Source: Paracoccaceae bacterium (GTDB lineage: Bacteria > Pseudomonadota > Alphaproteobacteria > Rhodobacterales > Rhodobacteraceae). From it: 20,552 nucleotides of DNA. Below the pieces are notes generated by a model that saw only the letters and a list, made by a program, of their open reading frames with translations, was not told where the DNA came from and ran no database searches. A program made the translations under genes and the position numbers. The stretch covers positions 1 to 20,552 of the forward strand of contig JAFIEC010000270.1 in NCBI GenBank assembly GCA_020832725.1, given 5' to 3'. Below are positions 1 to 12,100 of this stretch, piece after piece; within the stretch, counting starts at the first letter, position 1; each line of letters begins with the position of its first letter.

Positions 1-135
1 GTGAGAGGGCACGTCGCCGGCGCTGCCGCGACTGGTGGTGCCGTCGCCCCAATCGATCATCCAGCCGCGAAGGCCGTCCAGCGCACCGGCCTCGCGACCG
101 GCCAGATCGAGGACCGCTTCCCGGCCGACGGCCAC
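1..135 (-). other. Start of a further PKD domain, cut by the window edge
   Basis: The last residues read REAVLDLAGREAGALDG, then LRGWMIDWGDGTTSRG and SAGDVPSH. The 'x-W-x-x-D-W-G-D-G-x-t' element is the PKD signature. The rest of the domain and the C-terminus, where any secretion or anchoring signal would be, lie to the left of position 1. Confidence 0.8.
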
Positions 136-3100
136 CCGCGCGGGCAGGCTCATCTGGATATCGTCCAGAACCGCAGCGAACCGGGCCTCGCACCTCAGGA
201 TACGGTCCGACATTTCGGTGCCGGTTCCGGGCCTGTCGGTATCGGGCAGGGCTGGCAGGCCCGGTTGCGAGAATACGGACCGGAATGCTGCGGGGCCCGT
301 GCCGGTGTCGGACGCGAGCGCGATCGGCATTCCGGCAGGACCCGGATCTCCCGAGGCGGGGCCCGGCGATGTCTCCGGGGCACCGGGTGCCGGATCGGGA
401 TCTGGGCCGGGGCCTGGATCGGGGTCTGGGTCGGGATCGGGGTCCGGAGCGCCCCCACCCGAGACCACACGCACCGTGACGCTGGCGGGATCGGAAACCA
501 GCGTGCCATCAGAGGCGACATAGCCGAACACATCGTCTCCGACAAAGCCCGGCTCGGGCCGGTAGGTGATGGTACCATCGGCGTTCATCTCGATCTCGCC
601 GCGCACGGGAGGTGCCTGCACGACGGCGCTCAGCGGTCCTGCATCGCCCGGCAGATCGTTGGCCAGCACGTCGATGATCACCTCTTCGCCGGCAGTGGTT
701 TCCACCTCCACCGGGTTGGCGACCGGCCGTGTGAGGCCGGCGGCGATCCGGAAGTCGAGCACGGCGTCGCCGCCGGCCACTCCGTCGTCGTCGCCATCGA
801 GCGCGGCGCCGCCATCGGCGGCAAGAATCGCATCCGGCCCGGGATCGTCGGCATCGTTGTCCCCGCCCCGAAGCCGCATCACATAGTCGCCCGGCTCCAT
901 CGCCGCATCGGCGACGAAGGTCAGGCTTCGACCGTCGGATGCCACCTCGACCTGCCCGGCGATCCTCGTGCCATCCTCATCGGTGATGATGACCGAGTCG
1001 GCCCCTACGGAATCGACGCGGATGGGCAGGCTGAAGGAGGCCGTGACCTGCGTCTCCGTCGGCTCTATGCCCGTCACCCGTGCCAGCGCGCTGAGGCTGG
1101 TCTGCGGCATGACGTTGACGCCGAAGGGATCGGAGACATAGCTGCCGGTCTCGTCGACCACCGTCACGCGCACGTCGCGCTTGCCGATGGATGTGAAGAC
1201 ATGGGTGGCACGGGTGGCATCGCCATCAAGAACCTGCACGGGGCTGCCATCGCCCCAATCCACTTCGATGCGCGAGACCACATCCTGCCCCGGATCGGTG
1301 ATGGAGAAGTTCAGCGCATAGGTTTCGTTGACACGCGTGTCGGAGCTGCCGGACAGGGTGATCGAGGGCGCCACGTTCGCCACGTTCACGATGAACCCGG
1401 CGGTGGATTCCGCACCCGCCCCGTCGCGGGCCGCGATCACGATCGTCTGGATGTCCGGCCCGTTGGGGGCAAGCCATGTGATTTCGCCGCTGTCGGCATC
1501 GACGGTCATGTCGTCGGGCCCGTCGACAAGGTTCCAGGTGATCGGTGCCGGCCCGTCGGGATCGGTCGCCGAAGGGGTCACGCGGAGGGTCTCCCCCTCG
1601 TCTATCGTGACCGGATCGAGCGGGGCGATCACCGGCGGGTCGTTCACCTGTTCGACGGTGATCGACACCTCCACGATGTTCGAGGTCGCGAACCCGTCAC
1701 TGACCCGATAGGTCAGCTCGTCGGATCCGACATAGCCCGGATCGGGGGTGTAGCTCAGCGCTCCGTCGCCGGCGAGATCGATCTGGCCGTGATCGGGGCC
1801 GGTGACGATCTCGATCATCAGCGGGTCGCCATCGGCGTCGAAATCGTTGACGCGCGGGTCGAAGACCACGGGCAGATCGCGGTCGGTGGTGACCGCATAG
1901 GGATTCGCCACGGGTGGGGTGTTGGTCGCATCCAGCCCGAAGCCCGAAACCGAGACCCGCGAATCCGCCGTCCCGAAACCGATCAGGTCGAGGCCGAGAC
2001 GGACGGCATCGCCGGGCTGCAACGCGCCAAGCGACAGGGTCAGCGTCAGCGGTCCGGCCAGGTCGTCGATGCGGTCGCCCGAGGCCAGCCCCTCGGCGCT
2101 GACGCCCGACCCGAAGTAGATCGTGCCATCGCTCTGGACCGATACGAGCGCATCGGTATTGCCCAATGCGTCGAGGCTGCGCAGGGCCGTGCCTGTCGCG
2201 GCGTCGAAGAGGCTGATCTCCAGCGCATCGGGCGCCCGGCCCGGATCCTGCCCCAGCACGATGTCCGAGAGGGTCAGGCTTATGCGGGTCGCGCCATCGG
2301 GCACGAGGAAGGCCTGCGACAGACCCGAGAAGCCGCCTGTGGTCTCGGCGATGGTGGCCACACCGGCGGAGGTCGAGACATCGCCCGTTGTCGTCCAGCC
2401 GTCGAGGCCGTCGGAGAAATCCGCGTTGAGAAAGCCCTCGTGCGTGGGCGCGCTGCTTTGTGCCTGGGGCGCGGTCGGCAGCGGCGCCGGGGTGGGCAGG
2501 GCGGCCAGTGCCTGCTTGTCGTGATCGGTGATGATGCGGCGGATGCCGGGCAGGATATCGCCAGTCATCATCCGTTCCGCACCTTCCGCGCGGGGCACGT
2601 CGGGAAGGCCAAGAATGTGCCCCAGCTCATGGGTCAGCACGGTCAGCAGGTCGATCCCGGTGCTGGCAGGGCCGTCCAGCGCCACCCGATGGCCGTCAAC
2701 CGTCGCGCCCAGGAACTCGACCGGCAGATGCGGCGCGGGATCGACGAACCATCCGTGGCCCGCCGCCGTCTCGTCCAGCGTGACAACACCATCCTGCGCC
2801 AGGGCCAGCAACGAGCCATCGAGCTCGGCGATCTCTACCTCCACCATTTCCAGAGCGGCGATCTGGACCGGCTCCAGCAGCCCGGTCTCTTCCCAGGCGG
2901 CCACGGCCGCTTCCAGAAGCGGCTGGATCTCGAACGGGGCGACAGTGCGGTCGGATCCGGGCCCCGCGACGGCCTGCAGGGGCTCGCCCGCGCCATCGGC
3001 GGTGGCCGCAAGGGCGATGTTGTCGAGGAAATAGATCTGGCTGATGCCGGCGGCCCGGTCGATCGGCCCGGTCGAGGTGCTGATCAGGTAGTCGCGGATG

Positions 3101-6100
3101 CCCTCGAGTCCCTCGCCGCTTCCGGGGTCGAGCGAATAGTCGAAAATGGAATCGTCGAGGCTTGAATTGGCGATGACGACCTTGACCATCTGGCCCCTGA
3201 GGTGCTCGGGCACCTCGACCGAATGCAGGGTCTTGCGGAAGATGCCCAGCGGCAGGTCGACCCTTTCGTGGTGCAGCACACCGTCGCTGCCGGCATCGGT
3301 GACCTCGCGGACATCGGCACCCGGCTCCACGAAGAACACATCGATTCCGGCCTCGGGCGACATCACGAGCGGCGCGCGGGTCTCGAAGGTCAGGAAGTTG
3401 GCCCCCGTCTCGGGCACCCAGAGCCGGTTGTGGGCGATGCGATCAAACCGCGCCACTGCATCGATCACGTCATCGAGCAGGGCCTGCAGCGGATCCGGAA
3501 GCGTCATGGCGCCCAGTGCCAGCTTGAGCGCCTCGTTGCCGCCCATCAGAAGGGCGTAATCCGACTGCGTGAGTGCCTTGTACTGCTCGCCAAAGACCAC
3601 GTCGAAGCCCGCCTTGGCATAGGCCTTCACCGCATTGGCACTGGCGCTGGAGGAATCGGCGGCCAGCGTTTCCGAAATCACATTGCGATTCGAGACCTGC
3701 AGCCTTGCCGCGTCGTCCGGGTCCAGTCGCGCAAGGATCTGGTCGCGCACCGCGACTTCCGTGAACAGGAAGTCGATCTGGTTCAGCACGCCCTTGATCA
3801 CGGCGGCCTTCTTGCTGGTCTCGCTGTCGGGGTTCTTGAGTTCCGCCGCGATCCAGTTCCGCGCTTCGGCCTCGACCGGCTCGGGATATGTATCGCCCAG
3901 ATAATCGGTGGTCAGGAAATCGATCTGCGCCTTCTTTATGGCCTGGTCGACGACCTTGCCGGAGAAATAGTCGAACACCTTGCCCAGCATCGTGTCGAGG
4001 ATCGCGGCCGGGTTCGTCTCGAGGACGAACAGTCCGGCAAGGTCGGTGGCGACGTTGATGCCGAATTCGCGGGCACCGAACTCGAAACCATAGCCGCCGT
4101 GGAAGGAATAGCCCGGCAGCTGGTAGGAGAAGGGGAAGCGACCGAAATCACCGGCACTGCGCTTGAGGAAGTCTTCGCGCGGCTTGTCGTCCTCGCCGCG
4201 CGGGATGAAATCGTCGATCTTGAGCTTGCTCAGAAGCATGTTGGCGATGGACTGCCGGGTGCCATGCTCGAAATCGCCGTTGAAGACCGTCGGCACCGCG
4301 CCTTCGGGGCTCTTGCTGACGGGGGTGTTGTCGAAGGTGACCGGCGTCGAGGAGCCGGATTGCGGGCGCATGTTGTCGCCCCCGCCGGCCCATGAATAAT
4401 ACCAGCCGGTGCCGATCCCCTCGCGCTTGACCCCGGCGGGGGCGGCACCGGTGGCGGCATCGGTGGCGGTCCGCAGCCAGCGATGGGCGTTGGGGTCGCC
4501 CAGATTGGCCGGGCGCACCGCATACCAGCCGCTGCTGTCGTGGCGCTCGAAGCGGTCGTTGGTGTAGCCGAGGACCGAGACCGTCTCGCCGACGGTGGCG
4601 TGGCTGCGCCAGATGTCGGTGCCCAGAAAGCTGGTGATGCCCGTGTGGATGGTGCCGGCGTACCAGCCCAGTGCCCGGTTCGACGGACCCCCGAGGCCCA
4701 TCTCGAGCGAGACCGATCCGGAGTCGCCCCAGCCGATGCTGAGCGGGATCGGACCGAGAGCAGTGAAATCGTCGTCCGAGAACCCCGAGGCATAGCGGGT
4801 CAGATCCACGTTGAGATCGAAATCCGAGAGGGGCCGACCGTTGATCGACAGGGTAAAGCCACGCCCAAGGGGGCTGTTGTCGGGCTTGGCGGCGGTCTGG
4901 AAGTAATTGTCGGCAAACTCGATGTTCGACCAGCGCTTGATCTCGGGGTCGTTGAACTTTCCCCACTCGATGGTGGAGATCTTGATCCCGAGGTTGTCGG
5001 CCACGGTGATCACCCGATCCAGCGCCCTGCTCAGCGCCCGCTGCTTGATGATCAGCGCGGCACCGGCGGTGGCGGTCGCGACATTGCCCGAAGCGCCGGA
5101 GACGACAGTGGCCACGAAGTTGATCGCGGTCAGGGCGTCATTGAGGCTCTTGCTGATCGTGACGATGCTGCGCAGCGGGATGTTGAGGCTATTCTGCTCC
5201 TTGTCGTAGGGATCGATCGTGGTCTTGTGGATGTCGGTCTTGCCGGGCATGTGAAAGCCCAGCCGCTGGATGATCTCGCTGTTGACCACGGCGCCCCGGT
5301 CATGGCCGATGAAATGCATCGGCGCGTCAAGCAGCGCGCCATCGGTTTCGGCATCCAGCTGCATGAGGGCGGCAAAGGTCGCATCGGCTGCGGCCTCGGC
5401 AAAGCCCGTGTCGGTGATGTTGCTTTCCTTGACCCAGTCGGTCAGCAGCATCACCGCCTCGCCCTCGCGCAGCGCGTCGGCACCGCTGCGACCGGTCCGC
5501 AGGTCCACCCAATCGCCCGTCGCCCGGTCGTAGTGCAGCACCACGCCGCCGCCTGCGGCACGTGCGATCAGTTCGGCCATGGCAGTGTATTCCGGCGGGG
5601 TTCGGAAGGGCTCGTCGCCGAACAGCATCGAGAAATCTGCCGGCCAGAACTCGGCCCCATGGGTGATCATCGTCACCGGCCCATAGGTCGTTTCCGTGGG
5701 CCGCGCCGCAGTCTCGAAGGTCGACGAGGCGCGTGCCCCGGTGGAGGGGATCCTGACCCCCCAGTGATAGCTCTGCCCGGCCGTCAGCATCTCGAGGAAG
5801 GCCGGATCGAAGCTGACTTCCACACGCTCGGGATCGTCAAGCCGGCCGGTCTCCACCAGATTGCCGTCCACCGTCACGACGTAGCTGCTGCCACGGCTGA
5901 GCGCGAGACTGCCCTCGCCGGTAAAGATGCGCCCGGTGTTCAGGTCGTCGAGGAAGGGCGCCCGGGCCTCCGCATCGGCGAACGGCCCCTCGGCCGCCGC
6001 ATCGTCAGGGAACAGCCCCAGACCCCTCGGCATCGCCGAGAGATACAGATGGGCCAGCGGCGGTGCGGTCAGCCCCCCCGAACCGAGGGAGCGGTCGGAC

Positions 6101-9100
6101 GCGTCGAAGCTGAAGGCGAGGGTCAGCTCGCCCTGTTCCTCGCCGTAGTTGACGACGGGCTCGAGCACGTCCTCCAGCCGCAGCGCCGCGATCTGTTGCA
6201 GGCCGATCTGCGTTGCATCCGTCGCGTGCACATCCAGCGGGCGCAGGTTCACCGGCGTGCCGGTGTCGCGGCTTTCGTCATCAAGCGGTGTCGTGCGGTT
6301 CAATGCGCCGCCGCTTTCGGCCCTGCGGATCAGTTCGTCCACATCGAAGACCAGAACGTTGCCGGTACGACTGTAGGGGACGAAAAGCTTGTCATTGTCG
6401 CCGCTCAGCGCGATGTCGCGGATAATCGCACCGGGGATGGGCGTGGTGGCGCCAAGGTATTGCGCGCCCGTCCCCGACCCGCCCCCGGCCGAATAGATCG
6501 AAAGCGGATCGCGGATCACGCCGATCTTGGCACCTACCTGGGTCGCATTCTCGATCGACGCCTGCACGTTCGTGTCACTGAGGAACCGCTTGTTCGCATC
6601 GACGATGAACCCATAGCTGAGGTCGGGCAGAAGCGCGATCTTGCCCGCGACCTGGGTGTCGAGATCAAAGCGCACCCCGTCCATCCGGTTCTGCAGGGAA
6701 AAGCTACGGTAGGCATCGGCGGGGTTGATCATCAGGCTGCGCAGGCTGGGCCAGCGCCCGTCGTTGCGCTCCATCTCGACATCGGCCCGCGCGGCGTGGA
6801 CATTCTCCAATCCGATCGTGAATTCGCTCGCTGAGGAATTCTGGATGATGATCTGCTTGAGCCCGCGCATGTAGTCCGACCGCGCCAGAAGCACCATCCT
6901 GTCTGCCAGAGGCGTGGCCTGCAGCCTGTGCGGCTCGCCCGCCAGCACCACGGCACCGTCCTCGACACGAAAGGCCTGATGGGTCGGCGAGCCGACGGGG
7001 GCTGGATTGGCATTGATGCGGATGCGTTCCCCATAGGGCACGGCAACCTCTTCGGGGTCGCGCTCCAGATCATCGCGGTCGACGTTGATCGCCACCAGCG
7101 AGGCTTCCTGCAGGGGCGAGTTGACGCCGTAGCCCATGAATTCCCCGGGCATCAGCGCGAACAATCGCGTCCCATCTTCGTTGACCGCGATGCTGTCGAT
7201 GTAGCGCGACATGCCCATGCTCAGCATGGTCTCGAAATACCACCCGTCGCTGACCTGCAGCGTGGTCAGCAATTGCGGCTTGAGGAAATGCTCCGACGCC
7301 GGGGTCACATCGACCTGCCAGATCTTGTCACGGGCGGCGACAAACAGCCGCTCGCCATCCGGCCCCAGCGTAACCGACGAGATACCGCCGCCCGGGATGT
7401 CCAGCCTACCGGATAGCGGCACCAGTTCGTGGGCGCTGCTCCAGCGCATCATCGCGGCATCGAGGACGTAGAGCCCGTTCCTGGCATGCACCAGCACCAT
7501 CGCCAGATCGTCTGTGGGGATCACGTCGAGAACAATCCCGACACTTTCGCCAAAGGGGATGTGGTGAACTGTTTGGTCTTCGCCGTCCTGTCCGGGGATG
7601 CGCTGGTCGATGACCGTCAGCCCCCATTCACCGTCCACGAAATCGGGAACAAAGCCATACCCGCCACGGTTCACGACCTGCATCGGGTTGGAGGTCACAT
7701 AGGGCGTATCCTCGGGCCAGGGCTCTCCGGGCTGGATATCGGCATTGAAGCCGGGCCGTTCGACAAAGAAGGTGGCATGCGGAAGGAAGACCGATCTCGG
7801 GATCCAGAAGGTCACTTCATTGCCGAACAGATAATCGCCGTCTTCGCGCGCCGTGATGGCGACATCGAGGAATTCGTCGCCATAGATGAAGCGTTCCTCG
7901 CCGCCATAGACCACCCGCACCCGTGCCTTGCGCAGATCGTCTGTGCCAAAGCTGTCGGCTCCGGTGTCGAGTACGGATTCATCGGCGAACATCGCGCCCG
8001 ACAGGGTCAGGCGGGTCGGCCATTGCGGATCGGAGAAATCGACCGAGACGGCATCGATGACGGGTGAGGCCTGTGCCGTGGGGGTGGCCGCCGGAATATG
8101 GCCGCTGTCGACATATTCGGGATAGTCGCCGGGGGCCGGGCCAATGACAAAGGTGTCGCGGTCAAGCGTGCCGTCAAGTTCTACCGTGAGGTCCGTGCGC
8201 GGCCCGTCGCTCCAGATCTCGCCCACCTTGTAATAGGCTTCCAGATTCGCACGCTCCAGCGTTCTCGGTGCCATGATATAGGCATTGGCCGTGCCGATGG
8301 TGGCGATGGCGGCCATCATGCCGACAGGTCCGGCCAGGAACATGGTGCTGGCCAGAACCGCCGTCGTCGCAAGTGCGAATTCGGGAAGCTCCACCTGAAC
8401 GCGCTGCATCGGCACGGAGGCCCGTGCCGCGAGCACGGTGCCGCGGTCGGAGAAGCCCGGGAAGGGGGGCGAATTTGTGCGCGCGATGCCGTCTTCGTCG
8501 ACCGCGCCGGTATCGATCACCGCCCAGATGTTCTCCATCTCGCCATCGGGGCCAATCGGCATCTCGATCATCTGGAAGAAGACGATCTCGTCACCCGGAT
8601 CGGCGCTGCCGTTGGTATCGATGCCGATCTGCATGGTTCCCGCGACCGGCGCGCCATCATGGTCGAAGTCGAAGACCGTCAGGCCGTCAAAGCCCGGAGG
8701 CAGCTCCCTTGCCTCTGCAAGGGCCTCCTGCACGTCGCGTTCGGCAATCGAGAATTCCTGCGGCCCCGGTATCTGCCCCGGGCCGAGGGCCAGCTCGATT
8801 CCGGCGGGGGTGCGCAGGATGCCACCCGTGGCGTCCAGCGTGCCTGTCTCGCCGATCTGTGCGTCGGTGACCGCGACACGGATCGTGTCCTCACCATAGG
8901 CATGCACGACCGTGACCGTCGTCTCGCCTGGGCTCAGCGCACGGATCAGGCCATCCTCGCTGACCTCGACGATGCGGGAATCTGCCACGGTGTAATGGGT
9001 CCCGTCTTCGGCCGATCCGACAAAGCGGTTCCGCTCGCTGCCCACCGCGGTCACGATCTGGCGGCTGCCGCCCGCCTCGACGATCGTCACCGCATCGGGA

Positions 9101-12100
9101 TAGGCGTCGATATTGCTGATCCATGTCAGCAGGTCGGTGATGTTCTCCTCGGTATAGACTCCGACGGCGGTCGAGGCCTCAAAGCCGTCACGCGAGATCG
9201 TCAGCACGCTGTGCCCGCCAGCCTCGGCCCGCAGCACGCCCCCGTCGCCAAGGCTGGCGATCCCGGGGTTGGTAAAGGAGACATCGACCATATCGAGGCC
9301 GATCTCGACCCCGCTCTCGCCCTCGAAATCTGCCAGCACCACCAGATCGGCGGTCTCGCCCGCATCTTCGAACAGGAACCGCCGCTGCTGAAAGTCGAGG
9401 CCGAGGAGGGCCGCGTCCGACACCTCCACCGGCACCTCGATATCGCTTGTGGCATAGCCGTCGCTGGCCGTCACCGTGACGCTGGCCGCACCGGTCCATC
9501 CGTCCTGCGGCGCGAAGTGCAGCATCCCGCCCCGGATCGCGGCCTGTCCGCCCTCCACATCGCTGACATGGTGGAATTCGGCGGGGCCGTCCGGGTCGGA
9601 GATGATTGCGGAAAGGTCGAACTGCCGCGCAACCCCCTCATAGGTCACCAGCGGACCCATGCCCGCGGCAAGCACCGGAGCACGGTTGGCGGTGAAGCCG
9701 AAGTTGGCGGCGAACAGGGCCTGATCGGCGATACCGGCCGTGCCGTCGCCGGTGACATCGACACCGCTTCCAAACAGCGCGGCGTCCTCGGCACCGACGT
9801 TGCCGTCCTCCGTCAGATCCCCGACGATGGCGAAATCGGCCTCGAAATCGCCGCTGCCCGTGATCTCGAACAATCCCTCCCCGGGCTCGCGCAGCTCGAA
9901 GATCGCGGTGCGGCTGTCGCCCGTGATCGTTTCGCTGACCGGGTCCGCCCCGCGCCATGTGATGCCGGCGACATCTGCCCCCTGAAGCGCCACACGAAGA
10001 TATACGCCGCCCGCACCGGTGCTCGAAAGCTCGCCTGGCAGGACGGCGGCTGCCAGCCGTGTCGTGCCATCACCCAGCGTGCCGGACAGATGCCCGCCCG
10101 CCAGATCGCGCAGCCCCCCCAGATCGGCGGCGATTGCCCGTTCCTCGAGCATGCCTCCTGCGTCGAGGCCATAGGCCACCCCCTCGCCCCCCGGTGTCAC
10201 ACGATGGCTGAGCACACCCCGCGCATCATAGCCATAGCGCTCTCCGTCCCGGGCATCGCCGCGCGCAAGCACCAGGCGGCCCTCCCCGTCGCGCAGGTAT
10301 TGAACCGCATGTCCATCCGGTGCGGTGATGCTCTGGACAAGTCCGTTTGCGTCACGGTGGAAATCCAGCCGCGCACCATCCATCCCCACAAGCCCGGAAG
10401 AGGTCACGAACACGCTGTTGCCGGCGCCATCGCTCATGTCCGTGACGCCTCGGGTGCTGTCGATGCCCCAGGCGCGGCCATCGGGCGCTGTCAGGCGGTA
10501 ATTGGTCTGGCCGGCATGGGCGGCCGGATTGTAGGGCGCGCCGCCGGCGGCCTCGAAGAACCGCCCGTTGGATTCGCGCAAGAGCGCCGAAGGTGTCTCC
10601 AGCGACCATCCCGGAGCGTCGTCGCTGATCCAGCGCGGGCGGATATAGCTGACGCCGTCGACGTCCTCGACTTCGGGCACGAAGCTGAAGGTCGCGCGCC
10701 CGCCGTCGGGCAGCAGCAGGTTCACCCCGGTGCCGGTGCGCAACGGCGGATAGAGGCCGAATTCCGACGACACGATGCCATCCATCTCGGATTGCAGGTC
10801 GAGATCCAGCCCTGCAAACCGCCATCCGTCGCCCAGCGCGCCGCGCTGGCCGGTGCCGGGCATCAGGCTGTCGTAGACGCGCACCAGCTCCACCGCAAAG
10901 CCGTCAAGATCGACCGCCATATCCTGCACCTCGTGGAGGATGCGACCGGGCTTGTCGGCACTGGAAATCTCGACATCCGCCTCCAGCATGCTGCGCCGAC
11001 CGCCGATGTCGCGCGCCTCCACCCGAAGCCGGTAGAAACCATCGGCCATGTCGGCCGGGTCGATCTCTGCCAGCGTGCCTGCGACGGGCTCGGTGCCTGC
11101 GGCAAGTACGACGGCGGCGCCGCGCCCCGAACGCGGCTCCAGCGTCACCTGCCAATAATCCAGGTTCGCATCCTCGATCTGCCCGATCACTTCCGTCGGA
11201 GCGCTCACCAGCCCGCCGTCTGGCAGGCGCGCCATGTCGATCACCGGCGCATCGCGGTCGGCCGGATCCCGGACACGCAGGATCTGCCCGGAGGTGATTG
11301 TCTCACCCGTCTCCGTCACCGCCTCGACCTCGATCAGGTATTGTCCGGGCGCGTCCGGCACAAAGCTCGCCGCCCCGGTTTCGGTGATCTGGCTGTCGGT
11401 GCCATCCACCGTCATGGACACGAATTCGGCCCCTTCGATGACCGGGCGAATGGCGACGGGCTGGCCCGGCAGTGCCGGGAAGGAGGGGGTCAGCTCGATC
11501 CGGATGGAGGGTGCCACCGGCGTGCGCGTCACCTCGATGAAACCCGGCAGGCGCAGCGCGGCCGTGCCGTCGTTCACGACGACCGCAAAGCTGTGATCGC
11601 CGTGCTGGCCGGGTGCCGGGGTCCAGCGCAACAGGCCGCTGTCGGCATCGATCTCCATTCCGTCAGGCGCGTCCTCGAGGGCGAAGGCAAGCGTATCGCC
11701 ATCCGGGTCGCTGGCGTTGACCTCATGCTCCAGTGTCGTGCCGACGACGCCGCGCAGCGAGGGCAGCTCTCCGCTGGGCGGACGATTGACCTCGACCACC
11801 CGCACCGAGAAGGACAATACGCTTTCGGCGCCCTTTTCATCGACAGCGCGCAGGCTGATACGGTGCTCGCCTGCGTCGCCGAACTCCGGATACCACATCA
11901 GCGTCGGCTGGGTGCCATCGATCCCGGCCCGACCGACGGCCCGTTCGGTGATGAATGCCCCTTCGGGCCCCGACAGCAGGTCGAGCCGGAACAGGTGGTT
12001 CTCCGGGTCGGTGACATAGAGCGGCACCTCGAGACGCCCGCCTTCACGGGCAAAACGGTCGGGCACGGGCGCGAAGACCGGCGCCTGGTTGGGGACATCG

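Noticed and set aside
355..465. Short direct repeats as a CRISPR or tandem-repeat element
   Set aside because: The repeat units are a few bases long, lack spacers and simply encode a Pro-Asp linker in frame.
1..3165. Plus-strand open frame of 1,054 codons as a gene start at GTG 1
   Set aside because: Same antisense register; the opposite strand here encodes the metzincin HELGH motif, PKD WGDG motifs and VCBS-like domains. The GTG is an arbitrary window-edge start.
3084..3202. Gene boundary where long plus-strand frames end and restart
   Set aside because: The breaks correspond only to single TCA codons of the minus-strand gene, whose reading is uninterrupted through this point.
4148..4966. 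Minus-strand open frame of 272 codons in another register
   Set aside because: Its product is rich in Arg, Gln, Pro and His and overlaps the frame that encodes the hydrolase-like and jelly-roll modules. It is a frame shadow, not a separate gene.
4483..6834. Plus-strand open frame of 783 codons
   Set aside because: Antisense shadow of the propeller II, FN3 and hydrolase-like part of the giant gene; no recognisable domain in its product.
9697..9828. EF-hand protein or separate small calcium-binding gene
   Set aside because: The two loops are continuous with the upstream and downstream reading frame and have the dockerin loop-helix layout; there is no start or stop nearby.
10150..10955. RHS polymorphic toxin with immunity gene
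   Set aside because: Only a few YD units, no toxin tip, and the frame continues for thousands of residues into other domains; no immunity gene is present.
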